DNA from: Paracoccus aurantiacus
GTDB lineage: Bacteria > Pseudomonadota > Alphaproteobacteria > Rhodobacterales > Rhodobacteraceae
Assembly: GCF_007993065.1 (NCBI RefSeq)
Contig: NZ_VOPL01000005.1
Location: 124,001-188,000, forward strand
DNA: 64,000 nucleotides
Direction: 5' to 3'
Made by a program: the position numbers and the translations under genes. Each line of letters begins with the position of its first letter. The stretch's first letter is position 1. Shown piece by piece: positions 7,789-16,892 of the stretch. The notes beneath the pieces are model-generated. The model had not been told where the DNA came from and searched no databases. It saw nothing but the letters and a program-made list of their open reading frames with translations.

Positions 7789-8576
7789 TGCTGACGATCA
7801 ACACGAACGGGATCGGCACGCATTATGCCGATCAGGGACCGAAGGACGGCAAGGCAGTCGTCTTTGCGAATTCTCTGGGCACGGATCTGCGGCTTTGGGA
7901 CGCGCTTTTGCCCCTGCTGCCGGACAGCCTGCGCCTGGTGCGCTATGATAAACGCGGTCATGGGCTGAGCGAGGAGACACCTTCCCCCTACAGCATTGAC
8001 CAGCTTGCCGATGACGCGGCGGGTCTGATCGAGGGCCTCGGGCTGAAGGACGTGGTCTTCGTCGGGCTGTCTATCGGAGGGCTTATCGGGCAGGCGATTG
8101 CGTTGCGGCGGCCGGATCTGCTGAAGGCTCTGGTGATCTCGAACAGCGCTGCCAAGATCGGGACCGACCAGATGTGGAATGACCGCGTTGCCGCCATCCG
8201 CGAGGGCGGGGTTAAGATCATCGCAGCCCCCACGATGGAGCGCTGGTTCTCGCCCGCGTTCCGGTCAACTCCGCAAGTCGGGCTGTGGGAACGCATGTTG
8301 GCGCGACAGCCGCAGGACGGGTATATCGGTTGCTGCCAAGCCATTGCGGGTGCTGATCTGCGCCGCGAGGTCGAAAAGCTGACGCTGCCGGTGCAGATGA
8401 TCGCGGGCAGCCTTGACGGGTCGACCCCGCCGGAACTGGTGCGGGCATCGGGCAAGCTGATCCCAGGCGCGCGCTATGCCGAAATCGACGGCGCAGGCCA
8501 TCTGCCCTGCGTCGAGGCGCCGCAGAAATACGCAGAAATCCTGAACGCATTTTTGAAAGAGGTTGGTCATGTCTGA
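7788..8576 (+). CDS. pcaD: 3-Oxoadipate enol-lactonase PcaD
   Basis: A 262-residue alpha/beta hydrolase. The nucleophile elbow GLSIGG puts the catalytic serine at about residue 95, VRYDKRGHG is the family-typical loop, and GAGHLPCVEAP near the C-terminus carries the catalytic histidine. It hydrolyses 3-oxoadipate enol-lactone to 3-oxoadipate. The start overlaps the pobA stop, and its own last 8 bases overlap pcaC, so translation is probably coupled. It is not fused to the decarboxylase; the two functions are separate adjacent genes here. Confidence 0.94.
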   Translation: MLTINTNGIGTHYADQGPKDGKAVVFANSLGTDLRLWDALLPLLPDSLRLVRYDKRGHGLSEETPSPYSIDQLADDAAGLIEGLGLKDVVFVGLSIGGLIGQAIALRRPDLLKALVISNSAAKIGTDQMWNDRVAAIREGGVKIIAAPTMERWFSPAFRSTPQVGLWERMLARQPQDGYIGCCQAIAGADLRREVEKLTLPVQMIAGSLDGSTPPELVRASGKLIPGARYAEIDGAGHLPCVEAPQKYAEILNAFLKEVGHV

Positions 8577-8949
8577 TCGTTTCGACACTGGCATGAAGGT
8601 CCGTCGAGAGGTTTTGGGCGACGCCCACGTCGACCGCGCCGAGGGGGCAAAGACGGATTTCGACGAGGCGTTCCAGACGCTGATTACCGAAGGCGCATGG
8701 GGGAATGTCTGGGCCTCCGACGGCATCAGTCGCCGCGAAAGGTCCATGCTGACGCTGGCCCTGCTGGCCGCGACCGGCAATTTCGAAGAAATCCCCATGC
8801 ATATCCGCGCCACCGCCCGCACGGGCGCAAGCAAGCGCGATGTGCTGGAGGCGTTTCAGCATGTCGCCATTTACGCGGGCGTCCCCCGCGCGAACCACGC
8901 ATTGAAACTGGCCAAGCAAACCTATGCCGAAATGGAGGGGAGCCAATGA
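8569..8949 (+). CDS. pcaC: 4-Carboxymuconolactone decarboxylase PcaC
   Basis: A 126-residue AhpD/CMD-fold protein that decarboxylates gamma-carboxymuconolactone to 3-oxoadipate enol-lactone. The family motifs [26 protein letters not shown] (about residues 62-87) and [19 protein letters not shown] are both present, including the HIRAT and YAGVPRA blocks of this decarboxylase. The ATG at 8569 was preferred over an in-frame one 6 bp upstream because family members start MSDRFD. Its stop codon overlaps the pcaH start as ATGA. Confidence 0.94.
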   Translation: MSDRFDTGMKVRREVLGDAHVDRAEGAKTDFDEAFQTLITEGAWGNVWASDGISRRERSMLTLALLAATGNFEEIPMHIRATARTGASKRDVLEAFQHVAIYAGVPRANHALKLAKQTYAEMEGSQ

Positions 8950-9668
8950 AGCCTGCCGAATATTATCAACGCGACCGCCGCCGCCAGCCGCCGGCGCTGA
9001 CCCCGGATTACAAGACATCGGTGGCGCGCTCGCCCCGCTACAGCATGATTTCGCTGCAGCAGTCCGTATCCGAAATCACCGGGCCGGTTTTTGGCCATAG
9101 CGACATCGACCCGATAGATAACGATCTTATCAAGAACTACGCCAAGGATCAGGACCCGGTGGGCGAGCGTATCATCGTTCATGGCCGCGTGCTGGACGAA
9201 AATGCCCGCCCCGTGCCGAACACGCTGGTCGAGATATGGCAGGCAAATGCCAGCGGGCGCTATCGCCACAAGAAGGATACCTATCTTGGCGCGCTCGACC
9301 CGAATTTCGGGGGTTGCGGGCGGACGATCACGGATGAGAACGGCTATTATTATTTCCGCACCATCAAGCCCGGTGCCTATCCCTGGCGCAACTGGGTCAA
9401 CAACTGGCGACCCGCGCATATCCATGTGTCGGTTTTCGGATCGGGCTTCTGCCAGCGGCTGATTACGCAGCTTTACTTCGAAGGCGACCCGTTGATCCCA
9501 CTGTGCCCTATCGTGGCCACGATCCCCGATCCTGATGCCATTGGGCAGTTGATCGCGCGGCTGGACATGAACGCCTCGGTGCCGCTGGATTGTATCGCCT
9601 ACAAGTTCGACATCGTGCTGCGCGGGCGGCGGTCCACCCTGTTCGAAAACCGGCTGGCGGGGAACTGA
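8946..9668 (+). CDS. pcaH: Protocatechuate 3,4-dioxygenase beta subunit PcaH
   Basis: A 240-residue subunit carrying the non-haem Fe(III) site of the intradiol enzyme that opens protocatechuate to 3-carboxy-cis,cis-muconate. The ligand cluster is visible as a tyrosine in SGRYRHKKD, then a tyrosine in PGAYPWRN and the HIH pair in [11 protein letters not shown]. The N-terminal PcaH-specific arm ([22 protein letters not shown]) is intact. The gene overlaps pcaC by 4 bp and is followed after one base by pcaG, as expected for the obligate alpha/beta complex. Confidence 0.96.
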   Translation: MKPAEYYQRDRRRQPPALTPDYKTSVARSPRYSMISLQQSVSEITGPVFGHSDIDPIDNDLIKNYAKDQDPVGERIIVHGRVLDENARPVPNTLVEIWQANASGRYRHKKDTYLGALDPNFGGCGRTITDENGYYYFRTIKPGAYPWRNWVNNWRPAHIHVSVFGSGFCQRLITQLYFEGDPLIPLCPIVATIPDPDAIGQLIARLDMNASVPLDCIAYKFDIVLRGRRSTLFENRLAGN

Positions 9669-9669
9669 G

Positions 9670-10362
9670 ATGACACAGAAGCTTGATTACCTGAAGGAAT
9701 CCTCGTCCCAGACCGCGGGACCTTACGTCCATATCGGCCTTGCACCGGGCGCTGCGGGCTTCGACATCTACCGCGAGGAACTGGGCCGCGATATTGCCGG
9801 GCCAAACGCCAGGGGCGAACGCATCCGCGTCGAAGGGCTGGTCATCGACGGCATGGGCAGCCCTGTGAAGGACGTGCTGCTGGAAGCTTGGCAGGCCAAT
9901 TCCGAAGGCATCTACGCCCATCCAGAAGGTGGTGGAGAGGTCGAGGACGGCTTTCGCGGCTGGGGGCGCGTCATCACCGATTTCGCCACCGGCGAATGGG
10001 GTTTCGACACCGTAAAGCCGGGCGCGGTCAAGGCGCGGGTCAAGCTGGGATCAGGCGTGTCCGACAAGGTCGCGGCCAACAGCCCGGACTGGCAGGGCCG
10101 CATGGAAAGCCATGCGCCAATGGCCCCGCATATCAACCTGTGGATCGTCGCGCGCGGCATCAATATCGGCCTGAACACCCGTATGTATTTCGAGGATGAG
10201 AAGGAGGCCAACGCCACCGATCCCGTACTGAACCTGATCGAATGGGAAAACCGCCGCGCGACTTTGCTTGCCAAACGCGACGGGGAACGCGACGGTGTCC
10301 CGGTCTATCGCTTCGAAATCCGCCTGCAAGGCGACAATGAGACGGTGTTCTTCGATGTCTGA
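9670..10362 (+). CDS. pcaG: Protocatechuate 3,4-dioxygenase alpha subunit PcaG
   Basis: A 230-residue structural partner of PcaH. It keeps the intradiol dioxygenase fold (QTAGPYVHIGLAPGAAG at the N-terminus, GWGRVITD and APMAPHINLWIVARGINIGL in the core) but, as usual for alpha subunits, lacks the full set of iron ligands. Its last 8 bases overlap the start of the BKACE gene. It lies between pcaH and the downstream cleavage-enzyme gene. Confidence 0.95.
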   Translation: MTQKLDYLKESSSQTAGPYVHIGLAPGAAGFDIYREELGRDIAGPNARGERIRVEGLVIDGMGSPVKDVLLEAWQANSEGIYAHPEGGGEVEDGFRGWGRVITDFATGEWGFDTVKPGAVKARVKLGSGVSDKVAANSPDWQGRMESHAPMAPHINLWIVARGINIGLNTRMYFEDEKEANATDPVLNLIEWENRRATLLAKRDGERDGVPVYRFEIRLQGDNETVFFDV

Positions 10363-11194
10363 CAACAAACCCTGCATCATCTGCGTCGCCATCACCGGGT
10401 CGCTTCCAACCAAGGAAAACAATCCTGCAGTCCCGATCACCATCGCGGAACAGATCGAGTCCACTCAGGAAGCGTTCGAAGCGGGCGCGAGCATCGCGCA
10501 TTGCCATGTGCGCGACGACGAAGGCAAACCCACCAGCGACCCGGACCGGTTCGCTGCGCTGAAAGAGGGGCTGGAAAAGCACTGTCCCGGCATGATCGTC
10601 CAGCTCTCGACGGGCGGGCGGTCCGGCGCAGGCAATGCACGAGGGGGCATGCTGTCCCTTGCGCCGGATATGGCCAGCCTGTCGGTCGGGTCAAACAACT
10701 TCCCGACCCGCGTTTACGAGAACCCGCCTGATCTGGTCGAATGGCTGGCATCCGAGATGCTGAAATACGATGTGAAGCCGGAAATCGAGGCGTTTGACCT
10801 TAGCCACATCCTGCAGGCGGGGGCGATGCATAAGGCGGGCAAGATCAAGGATACGCCCTATGTGCAATTCGTCATGGGCGTGAAGAACGCCATGCCGGTC
10901 GATCGCGATGTGTTCGATTACTATATCCACACGGTCAAGCGGCTGTTCGGTGATGATGCCGAATGGTGCGCCGCCGGGATCGGTTCGAACCAGCTTGTGA
11001 TCAATGAATGGGCGATTTCCTCGGGTGGCCATGCGCGCACCGGGCTGGAAGACAACGTGCGTCTGAACAAGGACAGTCTTGCACCCTCGAACGCGGCGTT
11101 GGTGAAACGGGCGGTCGATCTGTGCGGGAAATACGAACGCCCCGTCGCCACCTTCCAGCAGGCACGTCAGATGCTGGGACTTCGGGCGGCCTGA
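10355..11194 (+). CDS. Beta-keto acid cleavage enzyme (BKACE, DUF849 family), candidate 3-oxoadipate cleavage
   Basis: A 279-residue TIM-barrel Zn enzyme of the 3-keto-5-aminohexanoate cleavage family. Zn ligands are visible as His49 and His51 in IAHCHVRDDEG, and the signature HARTGLEDNVRLNK lies near residues 225-240. Family members react a beta-keto acid with acetyl-CoA to give acetoacetate plus a new acyl-CoA. It is translationally coupled to pcaG on one side and pcaB on the other (TGATG), well inside the pca operon. No pcaIJ or pcaF is visible in the window. The natural substrate is therefore probably 3-oxoadipate, giving succinyl-CoA and acetoacetate. Family assignment is firm; the substrate is inferred from context. 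Confidence 0.9.
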   Translation: MSDNKPCIICVAITGSLPTKENNPAVPITIAEQIESTQEAFEAGASIAHCHVRDDEGKPTSDPDRFAALKEGLEKHCPGMIVQLSTGGRSGAGNARGGMLSLAPDMASLSVGSNNFPTRVYENPPDLVEWLASEMLKYDVKPEIEAFDLSHILQAGAMHKAGKIKDTPYVQFVMGVKNAMPVDRDVFDYYIHTVKRLFGDDAEWCAAGIGSNQLVINEWAISSGGHARTGLEDNVRLNKDSLAPSNAALVKRAVDLCGKYERPVATFQQARQMLGLRAA

Positions 11195-12489
11195 TGGTGT
11201 CGACCCTGTTCGCGCATTTGCTTGGCGATGCCGAAATGGCGGCGCTGATGGGTGATGAGGCAGCGATTTCGGCCATGCTTCGTGCCGAGGCGGCGCTGTC
11301 TCGTGCGCAGGGCAGATTGGGGATCATCCCGGAAGACGCGGCGACTGCGATCGCGAGTGCCGCCGAAAGCCTGCGCCCCGATCCGTTGGGTCTGGCAGCG
11401 GGCGTCGCCCGTGCTGGCATCACCGCGCAGCCTGTCATCACCGCGCTGAAACAGGCGGCGGGCGATCATGCGGGATGGGTGCATTACGGCGCGACTTCGC
11501 AGGACATCGTCGATACGGGGCTGATGATCCAGTTGTCGCAGGCGCTGGCGCTTCTGCGGTCGCGGTTGTCGGGTCTGAGCGATCTGCTTGGCACGAAGGC
11601 CCGTGAATATGCCGATCTGGCAATCCCTGCGCATACCCGCTTTCAGATCGCTGCACCGACGACGCTTGGCGCGAAGATCGCCGTCTGGCGCGCTCCGCTG
11701 ACGCGTCAGTTGCAGCGCTTGGACGAGCTGCTGCCGCGCCTGCTGAACCTGTCCCTTTACGGCGCGGCGGGGACGTCTGCCGCGCTCGGTCCAAGGGTTT
11801 CCGAGGTCCGGCAGATCATGGCCGACGATCTGGATCTGGCCGCGCCTGACATTCCCTGGCACAGCACCCGTGACCTGATCGCCGAACTCGGTGGCTGGCT
11901 GTCGCTGACGACCGGCGCGCTTGGCAAGATGGGTGCTGATCTGGTTCTGCTTGGTCAGTCGGAACTGGCGCAGGTCACGGCGGGCACCGGCGGTGCATCA
12001 TCGACCATGCCGCAGAAGTCGAACCCGGTCGCGGCCGAAACGCTGGTGACGCTGGCTCGGCTGAATGCAGGCGATCTGGGGGAACTGCATCAGGCTATGA
12101 TCCATGCCTATGAACGCGATGGCGCAACACTGGAGATGGAATGGGCAGTGCTGCCCGCGATGCTGGAACGGACTGCCGCAAGCTTGCGCATCGGGCTTGA
12201 CCTTGCACAGACAGTTCGGGCGAACCCGGATCGGATTGCGGAGGCCTTCAGCGCAGATCGCGGCATGATGATGGCCGAAGCTGCAGGCTTTCTGCTGGCA
12301 CAGGACATGCCCCGGTCAGAGGCGCTGAAGATTGTTGCGCGCGCGCTTTCCGAGATGCAGAAGGATCAGAGCCTGACGCTTGACGCGGCGTTGGAGAGGA
12401 TTGCGCCGGGCCGGGATTGGCAGGCGGAACTGGCGCCGGAAAGCAATCTGGGGGCGGCGCCGGCCATCGCGCGCGCAGCCGGGGACTGA
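11194..12489 (+). CDS. pcaB: 3-Carboxy-cis,cis-muconate cycloisomerase PcaB
   Basis: A 431-residue member of the fumarase/aspartase superfamily that converts 3-carboxy-cis,cis-muconate to 4-carboxymuconolactone. The superfamily signature GTGGASSTMPQKSNPV is at residues 264-279, HYGATSQDIVDTG at about 97-109, and the C-terminal CMLE helix region is present. The ATG at 11194 overlaps the preceding stop codon. It is the last aromatic-pathway enzyme of the operon and is separated by 2 bp from the TauE/SafE transporter. Confidence 0.94.
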   Translation: MVSTLFAHLLGDAEMAALMGDEAAISAMLRAEAALSRAQGRLGIIPEDAATAIASAAESLRPDPLGLAAGVARAGITAQPVITALKQAAGDHAGWVHYGATSQDIVDTGLMIQLSQALALLRSRLSGLSDLLGTKAREYADLAIPAHTRFQIAAPTTLGAKIAVWRAPLTRQLQRLDELLPRLLNLSLYGAAGTSAALGPRVSEVRQIMADDLDLAAPDIPWHSTRDLIAELGGWLSLTTGALGKMGADLVLLGQSELAQVTAGTGGASSTMPQKSNPVAAETLVTLARLNAGDLGELHQAMIHAYERDGATLEMEWAVLPAMLERTAASLRIGLDLAQTVRANPDRIAEAFSADRGMMMAEAAGFLLAQDMPRSEALKIVARALSEMQKDQSLTLDAALERIAPGRDWQAELAPESNLGAAPAIARAAGD

Positions 12490-12491
12490 AC

Positions 12492-13226
12492 ATGATCACA
12501 ATATTTCTGGTCGCGATGCTGGCCTTTCTGCTGGGCGGCATCCTGAAGGGTGCGATCGGTGCAGGAACGCCAGTCGTCGTCATACCAATTCTGTCGATCT
12601 ACTATGACGTGCCCTATGCTGTTGCGGTATTTGCTGTCCCCGCACTCGCCTCGAACATCTGGCAGGGATGGAGCTATCGGCACAATCTGCGTGACCGAGG
12701 CTTCGTATGGCGGCTTGTAATCGCAGCCGCGATTGGCGCGCTGATCGGCACGCTCCTTCTGGCGGCGCTTCCGTCGAAATGGCTGTCGATCATCGTCGCC
12801 CTGCTCGCGCTGTTCTACGTGGCCTTCCGCCTGATGAAGCCGGACTGGCAACTGAACTATGGCGTGGCGCGGGTGCTGGCGGCACCTGCCGGGTTTCTGG
12901 GCGGCGTGTTGCAGGGGGCTGCCGGGATCTCTGCGCCGGTGTCGCTGACCTATCTACATGCGATCCACCTGCCGCGTGATCGCTTTATACCCACCATCTC
13001 GTCGATGTTTGCGGCGATGTCGATCGTTCAGCTTCCTTCGCTTGTCGCGGTCGGGATCATGACCTGGCAGATATTTCTTGTCAGCATTTTTGCATGCATC
13101 CCGCTTTTCGTGGGCATGCCGATCGGCGCGGCGATGGTCCGGCGCGTGGGCGCAAAGGCATTCGACCGGATGATAATGGCCCTGCTGGTCGTCATCGCGG
13201 GAATGTTGCTGCTGGAATCGCTCTGA
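12492..13226 (+). CDS. TauE/SafE-family membrane transporter
   Basis: A 244-residue integral membrane protein with about 7-8 hydrophobic segments. It begins with the TauE/SafE helix FLLGGILKGAIGAGTPVVVIP and has the matching second-half repeat FLGGVLQGAAGISAPVSL. The family exports or imports organic anions such as sulfite and sulfoacetate. Tight linkage to pcaB (2 bp) suggests it moves an aromatic acid or pathway intermediate, an inference only. It ends 3 bp before the convergent FadJ-like gene. Confidence 0.85.
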   Translation: MITIFLVAMLAFLLGGILKGAIGAGTPVVVIPILSIYYDVPYAVAVFAVPALASNIWQGWSYRHNLRDRGFVWRLVIAAAIGALIGTLLLAALPSKWLSIIVALLALFYVAFRLMKPDWQLNYGVARVLAAPAGFLGGVLQGAAGISAPVSLTYLHAIHLPRDRFIPTISSMFAAMSIVQLPSLVAVGIMTWQIFLVSIFACIPLFVGMPIGAAMVRRVGAKAFDRMIMALLVVIAGMLLLESL

Positions 13227-13229
13227 ACG

Positions 13230-15308
13230 TCAGCCGTTCAGGTCGCTGAAGCTGCGCCCTTCGCGTGCCAGACGTTCGACAAGCGGCGGCACGGACCAGC
13301 TTTTCGCATCTTCTGCCACAAGTGCTTTGTATTCCCTGACCAGTTCGGGAAGGCCCCATTCATCCGCCAGGCGCATCGGCCCGCCACGCCAACGCGGAAA
13401 TCCGTATCCGTGGACCAGCACGAGGTCCACATCTGCAGGTCGGTTGGCGATGCCTTCGTCGACGATCTCCGCGCCTTCAGCGATCATCGAAAGCGCAAGC
13501 CGGCGCGCGATCTCGTCATCGGTAAATTCACGGCGGGTGACTTTGTCTTCTTCCGATGCGCGGCGCACCTCGTTATCGACCAGTTCTGAGGGGACGGGCC
13601 TGCCATCGGGGTAATCATACCAGCCGGCCTTGGTCTTGCGGCCAAGGCGTGCGTGGTCTTCGACCAACCTGTCGGCCACGGGAACATAGCGCCCGGTGAA
13701 TTCGATCCCCGCATCGCGTTTGCGCTTGCGGTTGGCATAAGCGATATCGAGGCCAGACAGGTCCTGCACCGCATATGGACCCATCGCCATGCCGAACGCC
13801 ATCATCGCGCGGTCCACCTGCGCCGGCAGCGCGCCCTCGAGCAGCAGGACATCCGCGGTCTGGCGATAGCGGGTCAGGATACGATTGCCGATAAAGCCGT
13901 CGCAGACACCTGCCTCGACCGCGATCTTGTTCAGTCGGCCGGTCAGCGCGAAAGCGGTGGCGAGCGTCTGCGCCGAAGTGCCTTCGGCCCGGATCACCTC
14001 GACCAGTTTCATCAAATGGGCGGGCGCAAAGAAATGCAGGCCGAGGAAGCGAGTGGGATCAGGCACCACCTCGGCAATCCGGTTCACATCAAGATATGAG
14101 GTATTGGTGGCAAGGATCGTGTCGCCCGGCAGCGCCCCAGCCAAGCGTGTGAACAGGGCGCGCTTGACGTCAAGATCTTCGAAAACGGCCTCGATCACCA
14201 TATCTGCTGCGGGCAGTTCGGCGTCGTGGCCACTGATGAATTGGAACGTATCGGACTGGCGGCGGTCGGATTCGGCCTGTTCCAGCTTGCCACGACTGAC
14301 GGCATCGGCAAACAGCTTGGCCACATTGGCACGGGCGCGCGCCTCTGCCTCGGCATCGTTTTCCAGCAGCGTGATCTCGATGCCGGCGGTGTTGAGCGCA
14401 TAGGCAATCGCCGCGCCCATCGTGCCGCCGCCTGCCACAAGCACATGATCGACCGGCTTAGGGTCCAGTTTCCGCAAATCGCGTGACGCACCCGCCCCGC
14501 GCTCGGCAAAGAAGATATGGCGCAGCGCGCGGGCCTGTTCACCGGCGCGCAGGTCCAGAAATGCGGCACGTTCAGCCGCCATACCTTCGGCGAGCGGAAG
14601 CGTGGCAGCCTGCTCCATCAGCTCGATCGCCTTCAGCGGGGCGGTCTGGCCGCGCATCCGCTTCTGCGCCGTCTCGCGCGCGGCTTGCGCCGCCACAGGT
14701 GCGGGCGCGGGGGCAGGCATATCGGAAATGGCGGGGCGAAGCCGGCTCAGGTCGAGCGCGAGCGCTTCTGCCAGCGGATCATCGGCGAGCGCATCGACCA
14801 TGCCTTCCGACAGCGCCGCCTTGCCTTTCAGCGTCTTTCCGGTCGAGATCAACGGCAATGCCTTTTCCAGCCCGATCAGACGTGGCAGCCGCTGCGTCCC
14901 GCCCGACCCCGGAACCACGCCAAGCGTGACCTCTGGCAGTCCCAGAACCGCCGATGGCGCAGCGATGCGGTATCGGCAGGACAGCGCGATTTCATAGCCC
15001 CCGCCAAGTGCAGCACCGTTTATCGCGGCGATGGCGGGAAGTTCGGCAAGCGCGTTCAGCACATCGGGCAGCTGCGGATCAAGTGCTGGCCCGTCAAACT
15101 CCTTCGCATCGGCTCCGGCCACGAAAGCCCGCCCCGCGCCTGTGATGACGACCCGGTCGATCCGCCCCGTCTGCAGGGCAGCCTTTGCGTCCTGACAAGC
15201 CGCCAGCAACGCCGCGCGCACGGATTGCGAGATCACGTTAACCGGCGGGTTATCGACCGTAAGAACAAGGGCGTTACCGCGAAATTCCTGGCGGATGGGG
15301 TTGGACAT
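13230..15308 (-). CDS. Multifunctional beta-oxidation protein: enoyl-CoA hydratase / 3-hydroxyacyl-CoA dehydrogenase (FadJ-like)
   Basis: A 692-residue fusion. Residues 1 to about 190 are a crotonase domain, with oxyanion-hole segments AGADAKEF and GAALGGGYEIALSCRYR and the loop GVVPGSGGTQRLPRL. Residues about 285-465 are the NAD-binding domain of 3-hydroxyacyl-CoA dehydrogenase (VAGGGTMGAAIAYALNTAG; GLHFFAPAHLMKLVEV). Two C-terminal dehydrogenase domains follow (NRILTRYRQ; VHGYGFPRWRGGPM). It catalyses hydration and oxidation of 2-enoyl-CoA. No thiolase gene is adjacent. It has its own promoter and is convergent with the pca operon, so it is probably not part of it, although it could process CoA esters from aromatic or dicarboxylic acids. 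Confidence 0.92.
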   Translation of the reverse strand: MSNPIRQEFRGNALVLTVDNPPVNVISQSVRAALLAACQDAKAALQTGRIDRVVITGAGRAFVAGADAKEFDGPALDPQLPDVLNALAELPAIAAINGAALGGGYEIALSCRYRIAAPSAVLGLPEVTLGVVPGSGGTQRLPRLIGLEKALPLISTGKTLKGKAALSEGMVDALADDPLAEALALDLSRLRPAISDMPAPAPAPVAAQAARETAQKRMRGQTAPLKAIELMEQAATLPLAEGMAAERAAFLDLRAGEQARALRHIFFAERGAGASRDLRKLDPKPVDHVLVAGGGTMGAAIAYALNTAGIEITLLENDAEAEARARANVAKLFADAVSRGKLEQAESDRRQSDTFQFISGHDAELPAADMVIEAVFEDLDVKRALFTRLAGALPGDTILATNTSYLDVNRIAEVVPDPTRFLGLHFFAPAHLMKLVEVIRAEGTSAQTLATAFALTGRLNKIAVEAGVCDGFIGNRILTRYRQTADVLLLEGALPAQVDRAMMAFGMAMGPYAVQDLSGLDIAYANRKRKRDAGIEFTGRYVPVADRLVEDHARLGRKTKAGWYDYPDGRPVPSELVDNEVRRASEEDKVTRREFTDDEIARRLALSMIAEGAEIVDEGIANRPADVDLVLVHGYGFPRWRGGPMRLADEWGLPELVREYKALVAEDAKSWSVPPLVERLAREGRSFSDLNG

Positions 15309-15479
15309 GAACGGGCCTTTCAGCAGAGCCGGGACGGAACCCTGATGGGGAAATGGTCCCTCAGGCAGCTATAGCACAGTTTAGCCGCGCGGCTACCGCA
15401 CTGCCCGATTTCAAGGCGTCGCGCCCGGTTGCGAGGCGTCTTGAGGGGCCAGCGAGGGTCGCCGTCCGAGGCATGTAAT

Positions 15480-15495
15480 TTTACCAATTGATAAA
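15480..15495. promoter_or_regulatory. RutR-like operator upstream of preT
   Basis: The sequence TTTACCAATTGATAAA matches 11 of the 14 defined positions of the reported RutR consensus (TTGACCA, 2 nt, TGGTCAA). It lies 57-72 bp upstream of the preT start in an unusually AT-rich stretch. A RutR-like TetR gene is encoded 2.7 kb away in the same pyrimidine locus. RutR is released by uracil or thymine in E. coli. Assignment of this exact site is an inference. Confidence 0.55.
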
Positions 15496-15551
15496 AAAAT
15501 CATCCGTGGCATCCTGTTGACAGCCACCCAGACAAGAAAAGGGAGCCACAC

Positions 15552-16892
15552 GTGACGAACTCGCCCCTTACGCCCGGTCTTGCAGCCGCGCGCCTTCCGG
15601 CCGACGCGATTGCAGCCGGTTTTTCGGACCATGAACCACCGCTTGATCCGCACGAGGCCGCCGTCGCCGCAGATCGCTGCTACTTCTGCTATGACGCGCC
15701 CTGCGTGGATGCCTGTCCGACGGGCATCGACATCCCCCTGTTCATTCGCCAGATCGCGACCGACACGCCGGAGGCGGCGGCGGCAACGATCCTGTCATCG
15801 AACATTCTTGGCGGCATGTGCGCGCGGGTCTGCCCGACAGAAACGCTGTGCGAGGGGGCTTGCGTGCGCGAAACCGCCGAGGGCAAGCCGGTCGAGATCG
15901 GGCGCTTGCAGCGTTATGCTACCGATGTCGCGATGACGGCTCCACAGCCATTTGCGCGGGCGGCTGCGACCGGCAAGCACGTCGCCGTGGTCGGTGCGGG
16001 GCCTGCGGGGCTGGCCTGCGCGCACCGGCTGGCGATGCATGGCCACGATGTGACGGTTTACGAAGCACGCCCCAAGCCCGGCGGTTTAAACGAATTCGGC
16101 ATCGCCGCATATAAGGCGACCGACGCCTTCGCGCAGCGAGAGGTCGACTGGCTGCTGCCGATCGGCGGCATAACGATGGAATGCGGCAAGGCACTGGGTC
16201 GCGATGTGACGCTGACGCAGTTGCAGGACGATTTCGATGCGGTTTTTCTTGGCGTGGGCCTTGGCGGTGTCAACGATCCGGGCCTTGGTGCGGCGAATGG
16301 CGTGCTGCGCGATGCGGTCGATTTCATCGCCGAGCTGCGCCAGACCGAAGACCTGACCTCGCTTCCCGTCGGGCGCGACGTTGTGGTGATCGGCGGCGGC
16401 ATGACAGCCGTGGACGCAGCCGTGCAGTCCCGGCTTCTGGGCGCAGAGAATGTCACCATCGTCTATCGTCGCGGGCAAGAGGCGATGTCGGCATCCGACC
16501 ACGAACAGGATCACGCGACAGGCGCGGGCGTGCGCATCCGCACCAATGCGACGCCGGTTGCGATCCACACGGGCGATCAGGGTGCCGAGATTGAGTTCGC
16601 CTATACCGAGGATGGACCCGGCGGGCTGCAGAAGCTTGACGAAACCTTTCGCCTTCGCGCCGATCAGGTGCTTTCGGCCATAGGCCAGCGGCTGCACGCG
16701 ATGCCTGACGGGCTGGTCGTAGAAGGCGGCAAGATCGCCGTTACCGGACCCGGCCGCAGCACGGTTGCGGGTATCTGGGCGGGCGGCGACTGCACCGCGG
16801 AAGGCGAGGATCTGACCGTCAGCGCCGTCGCTCAGGGTCGCGACGCCGCCGAAGATATGCACACCTACCTGATGGGAGGGAAAAATGGCTGA
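15552..16892 (+). CDS. preT: NAD-dependent dihydropyrimidine dehydrogenase subunit PreT
   Basis: A 446-residue flavoprotein subunit, the first partner of the reductive pyrimidine pathway (uracil or thymine to the dihydro form). The N-terminal region holds cysteine clusters for Fe-S centres (CYFCYDAPCVDACPTGIDIP; GMCARVCPTETLCEGAC). Next come an FAD Rossmann motif VAVVGAGPAGLACAHRL at about residue 140, an NAD(P)H-binding motif VVIGGGMTAVDAA at about 280, and a terminal WAGGDC segment. It overlaps preA by 8 bp, as expected for a heteromeric complex, and is preceded by the RutR-like operator. Confidence 0.95.
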   Translation: MTNSPLTPGLAAARLPADAIAAGFSDHEPPLDPHEAAVAADRCYFCYDAPCVDACPTGIDIPLFIRQIATDTPEAAAATILSSNILGGMCARVCPTETLCEGACVRETAEGKPVEIGRLQRYATDVAMTAPQPFARAAATGKHVAVVGAGPAGLACAHRLAMHGHDVTVYEARPKPGGLNEFGIAAYKATDAFAQREVDWLLPIGGITMECGKALGRDVTLTQLQDDFDAVFLGVGLGGVNDPGLGAANGVLRDAVDFIAELRQTEDLTSLPVGRDVVVIGGGMTAVDAAVQSRLLGAENVTIVYRRGQEAMSASDHEQDHATGAGVRIRTNATPVAIHTGDQGAEIEFAYTEDGPGGLQKLDETFRLRADQVLSAIGQRLHAMPDGLVVEGGKIAVTGPGRSTVAGIWAGGDCTAEGEDLTVSAVAQGRDAAEDMHTYLMGGKNG

